The notes under the pieces: generated by a model
The model's database searches: none
The model's input: only the letters and a program-made list of their open reading frames with translations
Told to the model about the DNA's origin: nothing
DNA from: Acanthaster planci
Taxonomy: Eukaryota > Echinodermata > Asteroidea > Valvatida > Acanthasteridae
NCBI RefSeq assembly: GCF_001949145.1
Contig: NW_019091521.1
Span: forward strand, 1,010,710-1,074,709
Direction of reading: 5' to 3'
DNA length: 64,000 nucleotides
Shown here: positions 12,669-37,998 of the stretch, in pieces
How positions within the stretch are numbered: the first letter of the stretch is position 1
Layout: each line of letters starts with the position of its first letter
Program-made: the position numbers and the translations under genes

Positions 12669-15600
12669 CCCTTTATCTTGGAGGTCTTCTTGACTGGTTT
12701 GGTCGCTTGCACCTCCATCTCTCTGGTGTCAGCGGCCATGTGTTGGTCCTCTACGTCTTGTGTTGTTGATGACGAGGATGCCTTGATGGCCTTCTTGATA
12801 CTGGCAACCTGCCAACAAAGGTCACATGTTAGAGGTCACCCATTTCAATCGTTCACAATCCTCTCACGTGCCTACTGGTTGTGTAGAAAAGTGACATTTA
12901 TGTGTCAAACTATGACTGCACTCTCCGAGATGAAAAATGTCACAGTTCTTTTTTCCTTCAACAAATTTTAAACTATTATGATAATGCACTGATCATGTTG
13001 TACGCTTTCTTTCTATCAGCTCCGTTTTTAATGAAGAATCGCCATTTCATCTTCAAGAAATGTTGGATCAATTGTAAGATGATACAACAGAGCCTTGGTG
13101 GGGTGCCAGGCAGTACAACCCTTGATTTGGGCTCAAAGCACTGTACTCAATGGCAAAGTGCAAACCAGAGCCAATATTGAGCAACTGAAGGCTGTACTGC
13201 CAAGTTCACATTTGTATATACAGAGTATACCTGGTGAACAGCATCAGCTAATGGCATGAACGACCAGGGTGCCCTTCACAGGCTGACATTAATGTTTTGT
13301 CTACTCGGCTGACACGTTTGCTTTGGCCAACTCTGCACAAATCCACTATCTCTACAAACCCACCTCCTGCTCGATCTGTTGTTTCGTCTTGACGCAGTGC
13401 TCCCTGTGCTTGTTGGCCCGCAAGATCTGATCCTCGATGTTACTCAGCACCGCCTCGCAGCCGTCACACCTGGAATGCAACACTGAGCGCTATAAACAAA
13501 ACTCTAAATGACTCAGAAATTACGAAATCACACTTCCAGCTGCCACTGACCTGGAAGGCAATTGGCCGAATTGCGAGTTTCTTTGGGAAGGCAAACAAGG
13601 GGTCTTTGATCTGTCACCAGTTTTATAATCTAAAAGATGTGTTTGTTCTTTGCTAGGTGTATATCTTTCCTTCCTTTTCTTATAGTCTTCTTCCCTGTAG
13701 AACGCTTTCCTCTGCCATTCCTGGGGACTGAGCACCCACCATTCCTGTAAGACGTTGACTATTTCCGCCACCACCTCTGGCTTTGTGTCTCTGCCGATGG
13801 CATAGTCTATCTCTAGCTCCTGATTCTTCTGATCCAGCTTGCCACGAATCACATCTGCATATATGGTCTCAATGATTAAGTCCTGAACAAAATTGGGGGA
13901 AAAAAGATAAAGATAATGTATCGCAGTTCCTGTTGTGAAAACATCTGAAGAAAGAAATTGACAGAGTATAAAACATTCGTTTACTTTTTACTTCAAGAGC
14001 GAATTTCTGCAAAACATCAGTTGAGAAAATACGGCTTTTGAAACAAGGCTTTGCTCAGAGAGAGGTTTTGGGATTAGATATCGGTGCCTGGAGACGGGTT
14101 TGTGGTAGGTTTGTTTGGAAGCTTGAAAATGAGGCGGCCCAGATTTGCAGTGTGAACTATCAATTTATGCGGCACATGCTGTGTACTTCAACACATTACG
14201 CAGTGTTGTAGTGAAGCCCATCTCAAGGCCAGCGGTCCATCTTCTTGTACTTTCCACTGGACTCTGATCCTCCCATACCTCGAGCTCTCTCACGTTCTTC
14301 ATGTCCAACTCCTTCAGCAGCACCGGGTAGGGGATGTGCTTAGACTTGGCTGCCAGCGTCACCACTGTCAGGTGTCGCAACTTGTTGAGGGCCACAGGGG
14401 ACAGCTGAGGAAACCGGTTGGAATTCTCTGTGGGGCAAAAAGACAGGAGAAAAATAAATGGGGGAGGGGGTAATTGTGTTTACTTGCAGCCATGAGACTG
14501 AATTGAGGACGCAGCTACAAAGTGGACGAGGCGAAGCATGTAGAGGCATCTTTGGGCAGCTGCCAGACGACCCATATTTGACCATGGAGCACAATCACAG
14601 ATGTTGTTTTATGTGAACTTTTGTGGAGCGAGGAAAACCGGAGAACCTGGAGAAAAATTCTCCTGGCACAGGAGGGAAGCAACATATGTGTACATGTACA
14701 AGTATGGCCCCGGCTGGGAGTTAACCCCAGGCCCATAGAGCTTGCAGGCGAGCGCTTCACATACAAGCCTTCCATGCCGCCCAATTGATTGAATGGAGTT
14801 GAGAAGTAGTATGAGTTATCTCAAAGTGACCACTTGGACCTTAACCAATGACCTCAAACATGTTGATGATTTGTAATGACCAAGTAATGGGCATTTTTTA
14901 TGAACACAGATTTTGCTTCAGTGTTTCAAAGTTAGACTCCTCAACAGCCTTTATTTTATACTGTCTGAAACCTTACCCTTGTATTCTTGATATGTTCCAT
15001 ATGCAAAGAGGTTTAATGCAGCGAGGTAAGATGAATTTGGGCCATTTGCCAGCTGAAAATAAAAGAAATAGTTAACTTTGTTATTGTTAGGAACTTGAAC
15101 AAAAGACCCACCAAAGATACACAGAGTTTGGGAAGAGACAGACTATACATCCTGTCTTTTTGGAGTACTGGCTATGTATTAATTTGCTCCAAGGAAAGTC
15201 ATTACTTTGGCAATGACGTGTATATTCAGCGAGGTCTACCTTGACCAGGAAAATTTGCATTTCCACCCTGGTCCAAGGTAGGCAGGTTTGAGGCAGGAAC
15301 TCTCAATCAATAAAAGTTGCAATCAAAATCTGGAAGTCCAAGACCATGACCAAGGGTCAAACCAACAATCTCGAGATCAGTCCCAAGACCGGAACCCAGC
15401 TCTGTGATCTACATGTACGACGCTGCAATGACACTATGGTATCAGAGTCTCTATTTCAATTTTTACCTTCAGGGCAATCATTTTTTCGTACCTCCTGAAC
15501 GTTGGGCATCTCCAGCAGCTCGCCAAACACGTACACCCCGGGCGCCTCCAGGACCTGCTTGATGAGGGCCACCACGGCCGCACCCTTAGTGGACTTGGCC

Positions 15601-15671
15601 AGCAGGAGGTACTGCTCCAGGGGCTGGTGGGTGGAGCCCACCTGGGGCGTAGCCTGGGCGTTGACATCCAT
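12669..15671 (-). CDS. COPS7: COP9 signalosome complex subunit 7 (last short exon not found)
   Basis: Six minus-strand exons join in phase: 15492-15671, 14977-15052, 14279-14427, 13740-13882, 13364-13469 and 12669-12808, giving about 264 residues against roughly 275 in vertebrate COPS7A/B. Recognisable stretches are [74 protein letters not shown] and [15 protein letters not shown], all diagnostic of this PCI-domain subunit. The COP9 signalosome removes NEDD8 from cullins and so regulates cullin-RING ubiquitin ligases. ATG at 15671 starts the conserved part; an in-frame ATG at 15704, preceded directly by TAG, would add 11 residues. A good donor (GTGAGT) follows AAGGG at the end of the last exon. 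The conserved basic/Trp C-terminal tail expected next was not located. If that donor is not used, TGA at 12667-12665 ends the protein at once. Confidence 0.93.
14520..14790 (-). mobile_element. tRNA-derived SINE, copy 1 (COPS7 intron)
   Basis: Read on the minus strand, the element begins with a tRNA-like head whose B-box-like segment (GGGGTTAACTCCC) sits near 14720. A body with CTCCAGGTTCTCCGGTTTTCC follows, then a tail containing GGGTCGTCTGGCAG and GCTTCGCC. Body and tail match the element at 44.47-44.70 kb, and the body resembles the one at 40.0-40.16 kb. Confidence 0.55.
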
Positions 15672-17400
15672 GATGGAGCGTGTGGGAGGTTGAAGTGTTT
15701 TCATCTACAGTTTCCTACCGAAATGAAGGTCTATTTCACCACCAGATCGTTTTCAGTAATTGAATTCCTGGTACTGCAGAAAACAAAAATCTAAAATTTG
15801 AATAACAGAAAGCACAAGGAAACAGGCATGAACAGGAATGTCCCCGGTTTTAAGTACAGTTTGTCAGGTAGACATGATTAAATTTTCTCTCACTTTGCTG
15901 GCCGTTTATAATAAGTCAGTCATTGGTGCCTGACAATAAAACCAACTCCTACAATTACTCAACTACATGTACACCGATCCACCTGTGTGACTAAAGATGC
16001 TAGTTTCTCCGAGGCTATTGTGTCTACAACAAAATAACACAACAAATACATCATGAGGTCATAAACATGATAAACATAATGAATCTAACAGCTGTTTTCA
16101 TGTCCTAACACAGTTTACCGCTGAATTTTTGAGAAATTACAGCAACAGCATGGATTGTAAATTAGGCTAAATTGACTTCTATGGCAGCTTCAAAATCTGC
16201 AGCACTATTGAAAGTTCCACATCAGTATCAAAGTCAGCCCATAACAAAGTTAACCTTTGTTCATTAAGTCTGTCAAAATGTCAAAATGATAGATTGAAAA
16301 AAAAGTCAAGCATAAAATTAGCCATAAGCATGATGAGTTAAAATTCAACAATAAACAATTTTTAAACAGAGACTGGAAAAAATGTTTCATCCTGACTTCA
16401 CTTTTCTCATCATATATCATCTCAATAAAACTCAGTCATTACAGAAATGCTGGAAAGACACAAATTTTGGACTAAGTAAGAAACATTTACCGATGTTGTT
16501 GGGAAATACCTAGAAAATTCTCTTTACTCCCGATAGAGTTTGTACACAACTACTGAAGTGGAGTCAGGATATAGGATGCAACATTTTTTCTCAGTGACTT
16601 TTGAATTTAAAAAAAAAAAGTGTCACTGTTGTGATGAAATGAGAAGATGAAATCAACAAACGAAGGTGGAATGAACCAAAGGCCCTAGGCCTACTACTGC
16701 TACATGTACTTACTAGAAGAATCAATAATGGTCTAGAGACAAGTGTTCTAAGTAGGGCTAACCCCAGCTAGGCCTTGGGGCCCATTGGTTCTTAACGTTT
16801 CAATTTTTTTCACACAAATCTTGACTGCATGAACTGATGTCAATGCTTTATTTGGTCATGTGCATGTCAAACTGTTATCAGTTTAATTAAATTTGGCGAT
16901 TCGTAGAGTCCAAGTTAGCCTACTCGGACCAGCACTGACGAGCAAGGCATATTAATTTCACGAAATTGATGCAGTATGGGCTTAGGCCTACTCCAGTAAG
17001 AATTAACAATGATGGAACAACTTCAGGTGAAATAAAGCACCTCGACTACAAAATAACCATTTCAGTTTCTATATATCTGTCTTTTGAATACAGGAAAGAA
17101 TTGATATCCATCCCAAACATGCGATACTTACGCCAAAATCTAATATTTTGCCGGTTTGTTGAGTGCAAGGCAGGTTTTAACATGGAACAGCGAAACTTTT
17201 CCTACGTGTAACAGCCGTCGGGCGGGCAGTACGGTGACATTACAATTTTATTGGTGGCGTCCTACAAAACGTACTGTTGGTTACACAGTTTAATATAGAA
17301 ATTTCTCTGGTTAACTGGTTAAAGAGCGCAGAAATAAAAAGATCTGCTCATAGATGAGGGATAAGGTGATGTGGTTTAATCACAGAGCTATATTAAATTA
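15672..17400 (-). other. COPS7: COPS7 5' region: first intron and candidate non-coding first exon
   Basis: A strong minus-strand donor (GGC followed by GTAAGTATC) ends a candidate non-coding exon at 17132. A fair acceptor (ATTTCGGTAGGAAACTGTAG) lies just before 15704. If used, they place the COPS7 transcription start near 17.2-17.3 kb and make about 1.4 kb of intron between them. I see no coding potential in this stretch. This rests on splice-site appearance only. Confidence 0.4.
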
Positions 17401-18422
17401 CTGGAAAACTATAACTTTTTGTTCCCCGCGCGGAGAAAATTTGTTTTTATATATAGATCTATAGGTTTAATTGCAGAAATGAGCTAGCTCTTGATGCGAA
17501 GGCGAATTAAGATAAAATTTCCCCTAACTACTATTTCTGAACTTTGCAGTGTCGTCAAATCTTAGTTGCAAAACCTTTTTGAGGTTTTAAAGGGGGTAAA
17601 ATGGAATTAATAATTTGTAATCAGGCAAATAGAAACAAGTCGAGGAAAAAATCTGGGAGGATTGAGGTATTCAATAAGTAGTTACATAAGGATGGATCCA
17701 GTAACCAAATCTTTTCGGGGAACTGGCTTTGGCGCCCCCCCCCCAAAAAAATTACAATTTTTGTTTATGTAACCTATAACATGGAGGAAGGGTAGCCTTT
17801 CTGAGGGGTGACCGAGGCTGCATTTTCTAATGTTTACACTATTTTCAAAGAAGGGAAATAAAAGAGACAAAAATTGTCGGCTTTCTATCATTATTTCAAA
17901 AAACAGCTGGGGGGCTGGGCCCCTGTTGCCCCTCAATCTTGCTTTTTTTTTTTTAGAGGTGCGAGTGCAAACGACCCGCCCTATACATTTGCCCAGCTCA
18001 TAATATCACACAATTGAAGACAGGCCATTCAAAGGTCAGAATTTATTTAGAATTTAATCGCAATAAAATAGATATACATGTAGTACTCACTAGTAGTAGT
18101 CTACTGCTACAAACTCAGAATTTCACCAGGCCAAACTAGACGCGTACGTACGTACGTACGTGTACATACTGATTAAATGCCCGCGATCCTTCCCCAGATA
18201 ACCCATGCGCACGTTGTCAGGTTTCGGCCTCCACTCCTATACTGTAGCGTTAAGGCGTCGTCGCTCAGGTATATTTTCCCGGGTATCAGACTCTCACATG
18301 GCACCCAACGTGAAAAACCGCGCCAAGCCGAAGCGTCCTCCAACTTGTGTAACTTGCTAAATTCTGTCGATATTCTGCTGCAACTGAGCTCTGTTGTCAC
18401 TTTCTTTGCCAAACTCTTAAAG
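17133..18422. promoter_or_regulatory. Candidate bidirectional promoter region, COPS7 (-) / HELLS (+)
   Basis: The two genes are head-to-head. A candidate COPS7 5' UTR exon ends at 17132 on the minus strand. A candidate HELLS 5' UTR exon ends at 18422 with the donor AAAG/GTAAGTGC and would join the acceptor at 18711-18713 before the coding exon. The space between is about 1 kb and carries a run of alternating ACGT units (about 18140-18162) and C-runs. I see no clear TATA box. Exact start sites cannot be read from sequence. Confidence 0.45.
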
Positions 18423-18801
18423 GTAAGTGCCGTTCAAACGTGTGATTCGTACCTGCCTCTAATGATGTCTCTGATTTGTTTCTAAAATTGGGGGTTATTT
18501 CTGAAAGGTTGCGTTTGGATTTTGTAATGATGACGTAAATGGTGGCATGGACATACTATGCCAGCCGAGTACGTTCATGGCGTTTGGCCTAGTGTCATCA
18601 TCCGAAATTTGTTACACTGTCACCTCTGAATTCTCTCTTCACGTGTCACATTTAGATACAGCAAACATGACGTTACTCAGCTGTGTCGTGTGTGTGTGGA
18701 TTTATCTTTCTAGTTATTGGCGCAGAGTCTAACGTTGGAGACGTCTAGGTACGGTAGGCAGACGTAGACACAGGCGATATTGACGATCTCGAACGGGACT
18801 G

Positions 18802-33256
<14,455 letters not shown>

Positions 33257-34504
33257 TGAGGGTATGTCGTGATGAGATCAAGCACAACTGAGAGTGAGCT
33301 TCTTGCCCAGCACTCGACAAACTAAAGTCCAGCTGGCACGGGCTGAGTTTTCAAGCACTGCCATAGAAGCATTAGTTTGGATGTGGTCGGAATAGTACAA
33401 CGTGATTGGTTGTCAGGCAGAATTGCACATCTCTCCACTAACACCGTGCCCTAACTAGGTGTGTTGGGATAACCCCAGAACTCTCGGCTTGTCATCAAAA
33501 CTTTGTACTACTGACTAGCCTGAGCTAGCTGGTATTTGAAATGTGAACTAGAGTTGAAATGAAAGAAATACTCACCTGTCCAAACCCCTCCCCCCCAAAA
33601 AAAAGGTACTTGCTTTGATATTTAGGTTTAGCCTTCCTTTTTTTGAAGTCATTTCGTATAAGTGTATTTCTTTATGGCAGCTGTACACTAAAAGATCGTT
33701 TTTTTGGAATTCTTGGTATGAAGCTGACCCGTGTGGTGGTTATTGCCGTATTAAGTCCACACACTGCCCACATTCTACCGCACAAGAGCCAGTGAAACAG
33801 TTTTATTTAGAAAAGCATTACTTTGCTATCATTTGGAACGTCAGTGTTGCCTTTAGAGAGAGGAAAAGCAAAACCTTGAAGGAAAAGATTAAATTAAGTT
33901 TTAATCAGTATATTTACCAAAGATGGGCCTTGCACTGGACTCCAAACAAGACTGAACTTCCACAATTAAAGTAGGAGATTTGAAAATGTCACAAGGAAGC
34001 GTGCCCAATGTCAAGTTCGGTCCTGTAACATAGGCAAAAACATTTTTTTTCCGTAGAAGGTTGAAGGTACATGCAATGCAGACAGCTAAAGATGCCTAAA
34101 AATGCCTTTGTCTAATCGGATACAATTTTCACCCCTTTTGGTGAGTTTCTTTGTTGTATTTTTTACTTTACAGTTAATTACTTTGCTTCTGCGCGTTCCA
34201 CAGAAATATGTTAAAGTATTCTGATTATGTAGTTAACATGTAGTAACTAGAGCTCCTTTCGTACTCAAACCACTTGTTAGATTGTTAGTTGATACATATA
34301 CATTATTTCATGATGAATTCTCTGTTGCCAAAAACTACCCCTGAAAGAGCCAGGGATTTTTGGACCATCTCGCAGCTGGGGAATCCCCCCCTTCCCAAAC
34401 CTTTCCAGGCCTGATCATTTTCAAACTTTAAGCATGCAGGTATTAAGTCACTCATTGGTGTCAGAATTTGTCTCGTAATGACAACAAGATGTTACTGAAA
34501 AACT

Positions 34505-35106
34505 CGACCATTTCCTGCTGGGTGCTTTTAAAAATGCAATGCCTACATACAGGTGATTTAGAAGATTTTCCGTTTTCAACATTCTTCAAAAATTCATCAT
34601 TTCATTTAGTGGACATAAATGACTGTCTGGTGGCTACTCTAATCTGACAAGTAACCTCCATTGATGCCCAAGTATTTCAGCCAGGCCTGCCGCCCAGCAA
34701 AAAGAGCCCAGAATTGTGAGGTGTTGCGTTATTTCCTTTGTTCCCAGTAAAAGCCAGTGGCGTCTTTTTAAATGTGGCTTGATAGCTTGCAGCGGTACTG
34801 TATGGCTCATCGATAGGGAGCTGGAGCACTATTGTCCATGGTGCTAATCCGCGGGCGTGCTGTGCCGAAAAAAAGCGATATACTGTTTCAAAACCTCCGT
34901 TAAGTGCAAGCTGAAAACTGAGGGCAATTTGCAGCAGCAGGTCTTTTGTTACAAGGTCAAGCTCTTTTGTCCAATTTTGGGAAGCCCGGCTATGCATACA
35001 AACCCAAGGTACCCGTATATAGTTAAAGCTCTTCACGACACAAATGTACTGTGACAATTTTGGAGAAAGAGTTGAGAGCAGACCCCCCCTCCCAGCTCGT
35101 TTAGGG
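34505..35106. mobile_element. Decayed piggyBac-like MITE, copy 3
   Basis: The segment shares long internal homology with copy 1: GACTGTCTGGTG, then TCAGCCAGGCCTGC and AAAGAGCCCAG near 34620-34715 match 8765-8860. The piece near 34979 matches the ACCCCGGCCACACATA segment. Its left end (CCATTTCCTGCTGGG) is degenerate, and the right end is followed by TTAA at 35107-35110. Confidence 0.5.
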
Positions 35107-35808
35107 TTAAACAAGATTTGTGCTGAGTGGTATTAAAAAGTATGACTCTTCCTTTCCAGGTCTAAAAATTTATGGTTAAAAAATTCAAAGTTTTCCAATT
35201 TGAATTTATCTCCATATCAGTCAAATACTTTTAAAACCGCTCACTTCCCAATGTCTCCCTGCCACCTTAACATGATGAGCGGATCAGCATTCCTTCTAAG
35301 CTGTTAGAGTTGCATTGAACATCAAGGGGTTTCTGCCAGATGCCAAAGCAATTGATTATTCCATCATTCCATTTTCAAATATCTGGCCTGTGTTTTTCAC
35401 TTACTAGTTATAGTACAGCTTCACGGATATTTGAAAAGAAAACGTTGCCAACTGTTAACAGGTCATATTTATGTATTCATTAAACTTTCATGTTTCGAAA
35501 TGTAAATAAACCTTTCTCTGTGTATATTACAAGGAATTCCACCTTGTGTTTCAAGTACCTGTGAGTTTTTAATAGTTGGTTTTAATTTCACTGCCGCCCC
35601 TGTTTTTTTCAGCCAACTTTTTTTTAGCTTGTCCATTACTCCTGAATCACATAATCTGCCCAATATCTCCATCCCTTGTCAAACGTTGGTAATTACGTTA
35701 ATACTGCACCTCCATGTTTTGCACAGTCATCAGGGATGGGTGAAATTGACTAAGTATAAACCTAATCTTTATATATAACAAATGAGCATCTTAACATTGG
35801 GGGAACCC

Positions 35809-36330
35809 GAGTGGCTCAACAGGTTAGGATTCCGCCTCGTGATGGAGAACCCTCTCCCAAAGCAGGATCAAACCCCAGCAGGGACAACAAGCTAGCTGAA
35901 TGAGCTAGCTTGGAGAAGAAGTTTTGCTTATTTTACATTCTAAAATTAGAACATTTAAAAAAAACTGACAACTGCCCACTCCAGGATTTGAACCTAGGAC
36001 CTTCTGGTTGAAAGTCCAGCATCCAACCAACCAGACCACTAACTCTTCTTAACTAACATGTGTTCGAACTTAATCTTAAACATAAAAATCAGGAATATGG
36101 GTTAAAAAAAAAACAACTCCTCCCAAGGCTTGAACCTTCAATCTTATGGTTCAGAGTCCAATGTCCTAACCACTGGGCCACTCATGCCTCTTAGCAAGCA
36201 TGTATTCTAACTTAATGTTAAACTTAAGGATTGTAAATAAAAGTAAAAAAAAAAAACTGGATTAAAACATCAAGTTCTGGACTCAGAATGCCGTGTACTA
36301 TCAACTGTATCACTCCCTTTTTAGCAACTT
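35809..36330. repeat. Cluster of four tRNA-like units (SINE heads or tRNA pseudogenes)
   Basis: Unit 1 (plus, about 35809-35893) has A-box-like TGGCTCAACAGG and B-box-like GGATCAAACCC. Units 2-4 are on the minus strand at about 35984-36056, 36121-36195 and 36262-36330, spaced about 140 bp, each with an A-like box. Units 2 and 3 have clear B boxes (GGTTCAAATCC and GGTTCAAGCC) and hairpins resembling anticodon arms (TTC and CTG in the anticodon places). The loops have eight bases and the acceptor stems do not pair, so they are not functional tRNA genes. The A-rich linkers between units resemble one another, pointing to tandem duplication. Confidence 0.55.
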
Positions 36331-37317
36331 TTTAAACTCGAGGTAATGTTATTTTAAAAAGGCAACAGAACCAGCAGGAGCTGCAAATAGACAACATGCA
36401 TTTCTAAAGCAATTCTAAGAACTGAACCATGTTGCGTACACGGTAAATTATAAAATAATGTCAGTTGAAAAGTATTTGAGAGAGCAAGTTCTGAAAATCT
36501 ACTCTATGAAGATCCAGGATATTCCAGTATAAAGTTGTACAACATACATGTATAGTGAATAGGCAGGCTGTGATTTTTTTCCCCTTTTTAATGCAAAATC
36601 TGACGAAAATATTTCTACCAGATAATTTGCCCGTTATGAAAGGCGTTATGTTATGCATTTTGTCACACGTAAAAAAAACTAAAAAAGACTATCCAACGAA
36701 GCACATTCAGGAATGAAATGGTTATGGTATAAACAATCTTTTATTTTGAGAAATCACTGATTCATTAAAATAATACAAATCTAAATTTTTTGTCTTTCTA
36801 GGGATTCTACAATATCTCCAAGTTTCGAGTTGGTATGGGGTGTAGGAAAAGAATTGGAATTTTGTTTTGAAATGATCGCGAATGTTATCTAAAAGAATCA
36901 AAGAAATGTAGTTCTGTTTCTATGGGCCCTGATCAAGAGAGGGCGCCATTTTCCCAGCAATGACAACTCCTTTGGTAGGATACTTCCAACTATTACAACA
37001 TTATGGATTACTGTGAGATTGACATTTTGAAAACAGGTTTCAACCCGAATGGGGGGGGGCATTAAAAACCTATGTTACACAATAGGAGTCAACTTGTGAC
37101 TCGCTGTGCCAAACTGAGTTTGATTATAGGTGACACGGATGGAAACCATATGGGTTAAACGTCTTTAATTTCAATTTGGTAAATCATTTCACTGCAATTC
37201 TAAGCATGTCATTTCCCAGATTACTCCAATTTCTTTGTACAGTACATTAAAATAAAAAAAAAAAGTAACGAAACAGAAAATCCCAAAGTGGATGAGTTAT
37301 CTATCTATCCTTTTCTA

Positions 37318-37553
37318 AGCCATTTTTCCAATACTTGACATCGTCTCCATCTAACGCTTTGTCTATCAAATTAATCCCCGACTGCGAGCCTAAAACATTC
37401 AAATTAGCTCTTTTGCAAGTTACGTGATGTTCCTTTGGCACTACTTTACTTACTACTGAGCTATTAACTTCAAAGTCAGTAGTTAAAAAAACAAAGATCA
37501 TAGATGGAAAAGCCTGAAACAGATATGAAGTTGAGTACTGGAAATGGTCTCAA
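37318..37553. mobile_element. Decayed GGGCCG-type MITE, copy 2
   Basis: The ends (CCATTTTTCCAATACTTGAC on the left, and GAAGTTGAGTACTGGAAATG before GTC on the right) and the interior (AATCCCCGACTG, then TTCAAAGTCAGTAGTTAAA) align with the better preserved element at 42930-43177. It lies downstream of the carrier gene. Confidence 0.65.
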
Positions 37554-37998
37554 ACCTGATAGAAGGAATATGCAATGTGAGGTAATCTGACACATCACAT
37601 TGGATACATGTACATGTAGGTCTTTTAACAGCTCTTCACCTCCTGAGTGTGGTAAACTAGAGGGAATACCTGTGTTCACTTACAGTCTATACACAGCCTT
37701 GGCAAATAAACACCAGGAAATAAAAATCCTACGAAATATGCACAGCCACCTGAGGGTGCCTTTAAGCTTTTTGTATTTGTACAAGTAGTAACAATTAAAA
37801 ACATTGCAACGAATTAATTCCTCAATTTGCAAAAAAAAAAATTCAAAGCTAAAACCTTTACACTAGCCTTGATTACCCACGACATTTTTTAAAACATGCA
37901 TTAGCCATTGAAAAATCCAGATGTACAAAATGGTGACAAAAAAAGGTTTATAATATGAGCCAATATATGGTGCCCTCAGGCGGCTGTGCATAAAGCCA

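Larger units (their letters stand above)
33257..37998. other. Intergenic region between HELLS and the SLC25 carrier (convergent)
   Basis: This region holds the HELLS 3' UTR (ATTAAA variants at about 33890 and 33964), a decayed piggyBac-like MITE (about 34505-35106), a cluster of tRNA-like units (35809-36330) and a decayed copy of the GGGCCG-type MITE (about 37318-37553). TTTATT on the plus strand at 36740-36745 reads AATAAA on the minus strand and could be a distal polyadenylation signal for the carrier gene. I see no coding exon. Confidence 0.5.

Noticed and set aside
18138-18165. Specific transcription-factor site in the ACGT-alternating run
   Set aside because: Simple alternating repeats of this kind are frequent in the window, and no particular factor can be named from the sequence.
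34677-35114. 145-codon minus-strand open frame
   Set aside because: It coincides with the decayed piggyBac-like MITE and shows no protein family resemblance.
35984-36056. Functional tRNA-Glu gene
   Set aside because: A and B boxes are present, but the anticodon loop would have eight bases and the acceptor stem does not pair. It is treated as tRNA-like repeat.
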